NCBI GenBank assembly: GCA_002919305.1
Contig: PKFB01000051.1
Coordinates: 32,001-96,000, forward strand
Direction: 5' to 3'
Length of the DNA: 64,000 bases
Source of the DNA: Actinomycetales bacterium
Lineage (GTDB): Bacteria; Actinomycetota; Actinomycetes; Mycobacteriales; Micromonosporaceae
The notes under the pieces are model-generated. The model did no database searches, was not told the origin of the DNA, and worked only from the letters and a program-made list of their open reading frames with translations. The translations under genes were made by a program, and so were the position numbers. This document shows positions 62,051 through 64,000 of this stretch, in pieces; within the stretch, counting starts at the first letter, position 1, and each line of letters opens with the position of its first letter.

Positions 62051-62083
62051 TTGACGGCTACCTTCATATGAAAGTAAGTTTCA
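62051..62083 (+). promoter_or_regulatory. Leaderless promoter with MurR/RpiR operator
   Basis: -35 TTGACG (62051-62056), then 17-18 bp to a weak -10 (GTAAGT or TAAGTT, 62074-62080). Across the -10 lies TGAAAGTAAGTTTCA (62069-62083), with 5-bp arms TGAAA/TTTCA, as recognised by RpiR-type regulators. The start codon at 62087 is about where transcription would begin. Autoregulation by the following regulator is likely. Confidence 0.6.
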
Positions 62084-62086
62084 CTC

Positions 62087-63013
62087 GTGCCGACTAGAGC
62101 GAAGGATTTCGTGGTCAAGAGTGGTGGTGGCGAACCCGGCGGGCTCATCGTGCAGATCAGCGGCCTGCTTCCGTCTCTGTCGCCGGCGGAGCAGCGGGTC
62201 GCACGGCTGGTGATCGCCGATCCGGCGGACGCGGCCCGACGGACGATCACCGAACTGGCTACCGCTGCCGGGACCTCCGAGGCCACCGTTATCCGGTTCT
62301 GTCGGTCGGTCGGCATGGAGGGGTATCCCCAACTGCGAATTCGACTCGCGGCTGAAGCGGCGCGGCGGATCGAGCCGGCCGACACACGTGTGATCGGCGG
62401 GGACATCCCGCCGGACGCCGACATGGCCCAGATCATCGCCACCATCGCCTTCAACGATGCGCGAGCGGTGGAGGAGACCGCCGAACAGCTCGACGCGGAC
62501 ACCTGTGAGCAGGTGGTGCAGGCCTTGGCGAACGCCAAGCGCATCGACGTGTTCGGGGTGGGAGCGAGCGGCACCGTCGCCTCCGATTTTCAGCAGAAAC
62601 TGCACCGCATCGGCCGTACCGCCTTCTACTGGCCAGACGTGCACACCGCGCTGGCCAGCGCGGCGCTGTTGAGCAAGGGCGATGTGGCGTTGGGGATCTC
62701 CCACACCGGGACCACCTCTGACTGCATCGATGTGCTGCGGCAGGCTCGCCAGCAAGGCGCCACCACGGTTGCCCTGACGAACTTTCCGCGCTCCCCGATC
62801 ACCGAGGTCGCCGACTATGTCCTGACCACGGCGGCCCGCGAGACCACCTACCGGTCTGGGGCCACGGCGAGTCGGCTAGCCCAACTCACGGTGATCGACT
62901 GTCTCTTCGTTGGTGTAGCGGCGCGCGATCGTGCCGCTACACAACGTGCTTTGGCGGCCACGGCTGAGTCGGTGGCCGACCGGCGGATCAACCCGGGACG
63001 GAGGCGCGGATGA
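62087..63013 (+). CDS. MurR/RpiR-family transcriptional regulator
   Basis: A 308-residue protein from GTG 62087 with no ribosome-binding site. The N-terminal HTH_6 domain (LSPAEQRVARLVIADPADAARRTITELATAAGTSEATVIRFCRSVGMEGYPQLRIRL) is followed by a SIS sugar-isomerase domain (about 125-280) with VFGVGASGTVASDFQQKLHRIG and ISHTGTTSDCIDVLRQARQQGATTVALTN. The SIS domain senses a phosphosugar, here probably N-acetylmuramic acid 6-phosphate because the next gene, overlapping by 4 bp, encodes MurQ. Controls cell-wall sugar recycling, and itself through the 62069 dyad. Confidence 0.92.
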   Translation: MPTRAKDFVVKSGGGEPGGLIVQISGLLPSLSPAEQRVARLVIADPADAARRTITELATAAGTSEATVIRFCRSVGMEGYPQLRIRLAAEAARRIEPADTRVIGGDIPPDADMAQIIATIAFNDARAVEETAEQLDADTCEQVVQALANAKRIDVFGVGASGTVASDFQQKLHRIGRTAFYWPDVHTALASAALLSKGDVALGISHTGTTSDCIDVLRQARQQGATTVALTNFPRSPITEVADYVLTTAARETTYRSGATASRLAQLTVIDCLFVGVAARDRAATQRALAATAESVADRRINPGRRRG

Positions 63014-63963
63014 GCGGTCACGTGGGCCCTGCCGTGCCCACTTCAGCGTTGCCGGTGGAGCGGGTCACCGCGGTAACGGAGCAGCGCAACCCGCGTACCG
63101 TCAATATCGACACCATGGCGACCCGTGACATCCTCCGGGTGATCAACGAGGAGGATCAGCGGGTGGCGGTCGCGGTGGAGGCGGTGCTGGACCAGGTGGC
63201 CGTGGTCGTGGACGCCGCCGTCGCCGCGCTCCGCGCCGGCGGGCGGGTGCACTACTTCGGCTCCGGGACCTCGGGGCGGCTGGGGTTCTTGGACGCCGCT
63301 GAACTGCCGCCCACCTACAACGCTCCTCCGGACTGGTTCCAACCACATCAGTCCGGAGGGACCGAGGCGTTGTGGCGTACCGTCGAGGCGGCCGAAGACG
63401 ACGAAGTCGCCGGCGCGGTCGAGGCGCGTGAATCGGTACACCCGGGCGATGTGGTGCTGGGGTTGAGCGCCAGTGGACGCACACCCTACGTGTTGGGCGC
63501 GCTGCGGGCGGCCCGCGAGATCGGCGCGCGTACCGTGCTGGTCACCGCCAACCCAGAAGCCACCGCCGCTGGGGAGGTTGACGTTTTCATCGGGGTCGAC
63601 ACCGGCCCTGAGGTGATCGCCGGCTCTACCCGGATGAAGGCCGCCACGGCGCAAAAACTGATCCTCAACGCGTTTTCCACCGCCGTGATGATCCGTTTAG
63701 GGCGGGTTTACTCCAATCTGATGGTCAGTGTGGTGGCCAGCAACGCCAAGCTCCGGGGACGGATGCTGGCGATTTTGATGGAGGCCACCGGGCGGGATGA
63801 GACGGAGTGTCGCAAGGCGCTCCAGGATGCCGGAGGCGAAGTGCGAACCGCCCTGGTCACGCTGCTGACGGGGGCGAGTGTGGCGCAGGCGCGTCAGGCG
63901 TTGACCGACAGTGACGATCAGGTGCGCACCGCCGTAGCGCTCCTTACCGCGACCCCTCAGTAA
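63010..63963 (+). CDS. murQ: N-acetylmuramic acid 6-phosphate etherase
   Basis: A 317-residue SIS-domain enzyme, ATG overlapping the regulator stop (ATGA). Conserved stretches: VTEQRNPRTVNIDTM; HYFGSGTSGRLGFLDAAELPPTYNAPPDWFQ (Glu at the general-acid position); GLSASGRTPYVLGALRAAREIGA; GPEVIAGSTRMKAATAQKLILNAFSTAVMIRLGRVYSNLMV; and a C-terminal helical domain. Removes the D-lactyl ether to give N-acetylglucosamine 6-phosphate, recycling peptidoglycan. Complete; the stop TAA is at 63961-63963. Window ends 37 bp later in a G-run that may be a sequence end. Confidence 0.97.
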   Translation: MSGHVGPAVPTSALPVERVTAVTEQRNPRTVNIDTMATRDILRVINEEDQRVAVAVEAVLDQVAVVVDAAVAALRAGGRVHYFGSGTSGRLGFLDAAELPPTYNAPPDWFQPHQSGGTEALWRTVEAAEDDEVAGAVEARESVHPGDVVLGLSASGRTPYVLGALRAAREIGARTVLVTANPEATAAGEVDVFIGVDTGPEVIAGSTRMKAATAQKLILNAFSTAVMIRLGRVYSNLMVSVVASNAKLRGRMLAILMEATGRDETECRKALQDAGGEVRTALVTLLTGASVAQARQALTDSDDQVRTAVALLTATPQ

Positions 63964-64000
63964 ACGAGGATCTCTCAGGGAACCGGCCCCCGGGGGGGGG

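Noticed and set aside
63990..64000. G-run at the right end as a biological feature
   Set aside because: A G9 tract at the very end of the window may be an artefact of the sequence end; nothing can be concluded.

Overview
The window is high-GC DNA from an actinobacterium. The evidence is strong G/C third-position bias, frequent GTG starts, GTGA/ATGA start-stop overlaps, several apparently leaderless promoters, an actinobacterial-type SOS box, and many actinobacterial families (DUF2277, HAAS/PadR pairs, CBM2-tagged secreted polysaccharide enzymes, oligoribonuclease, tRNA-His with an encoded G-1). I cannot place it below class level. No insertion sequence, CRISPR array, rRNA or replication origin was found. 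A word containing GCGTACC/GGTACGC is conspicuously frequent, also inside terminator stems.

Layout. 1-4145 (minus): the 5' part of a defence island, a restriction-endonuclease-like protein followed by a large XPD/DinG-like helicase that runs off the left edge. The pair matches the three-gene pPIWI-RE (prokaryotic PIWI) island, and the PIWI gene would lie outside the window. 4884-6194: a PadR repressor and HAAS membrane protein pair with a palindromic operator inside a leaderless promoter. 6396-13673: a small catabolic region with an amidohydrolase, an IclR regulator, a CoA-transferase/citryl-CoA-lyase fusion, LigB- and LigA-like ring-cleavage dioxygenase subunits and a quinone-oxidoreductase-like enzyme; similar dyads upstream of three genes suggest one IclR regulon. 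13674-14793: a 1.1 kb non-coding stretch with a cluster of hairpins. 14794-19717: a BBE-type FAD oxidase divergent from a WYL regulator, a LexA-box leaderless small gene, DUF488 and DedA proteins.

19877-22291: a MarR regulator and a Drr-type ABC exporter whose ATPase gene is frameshifted. 22596-27124: ClpC-type unfoldase, MFS exporter, DUF2277. 27647-29915: two adjacent decayed genes (substrate-binding/vWA protein and extracellular solute-binding protein) with several frameshifts and stops. 29912-33363: an intact TRAP-TAXI transporter. 33815-40807: lipoprotein, secreted AA10 polysaccharide monooxygenase with CBM2, small hypotheticals, CobQ and a DUF4239 membrane protein.

41305-52483 is the most unusual block: nine co-directional genes encoding an extended AGE-like barrel protein, a tandem DJ-1/PfpI protein, a benzoylformate-decarboxylase-like ThDP enzyme and a GH13 enzyme (near-overlapping), then VOC, SnoaL-like, ankyrin-repeat, muconolactone-isomerase-like and EthD proteins. 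I know of no described pathway with this set. The right end carries a lipoprotein, a secreted GH10 xylanase (CBM22/4-like, GH10, CBM2), arylamine N-acetyltransferase, PspC, tRNA-His, oligoribonuclease, an NAD-dependent epimerase, and a MurR/RpiR-MurQ pair for muropeptide sugar recycling. Secreted chitin/cellulose- and xylan-active enzymes suggest a plant- or fungal-biomass degrader.
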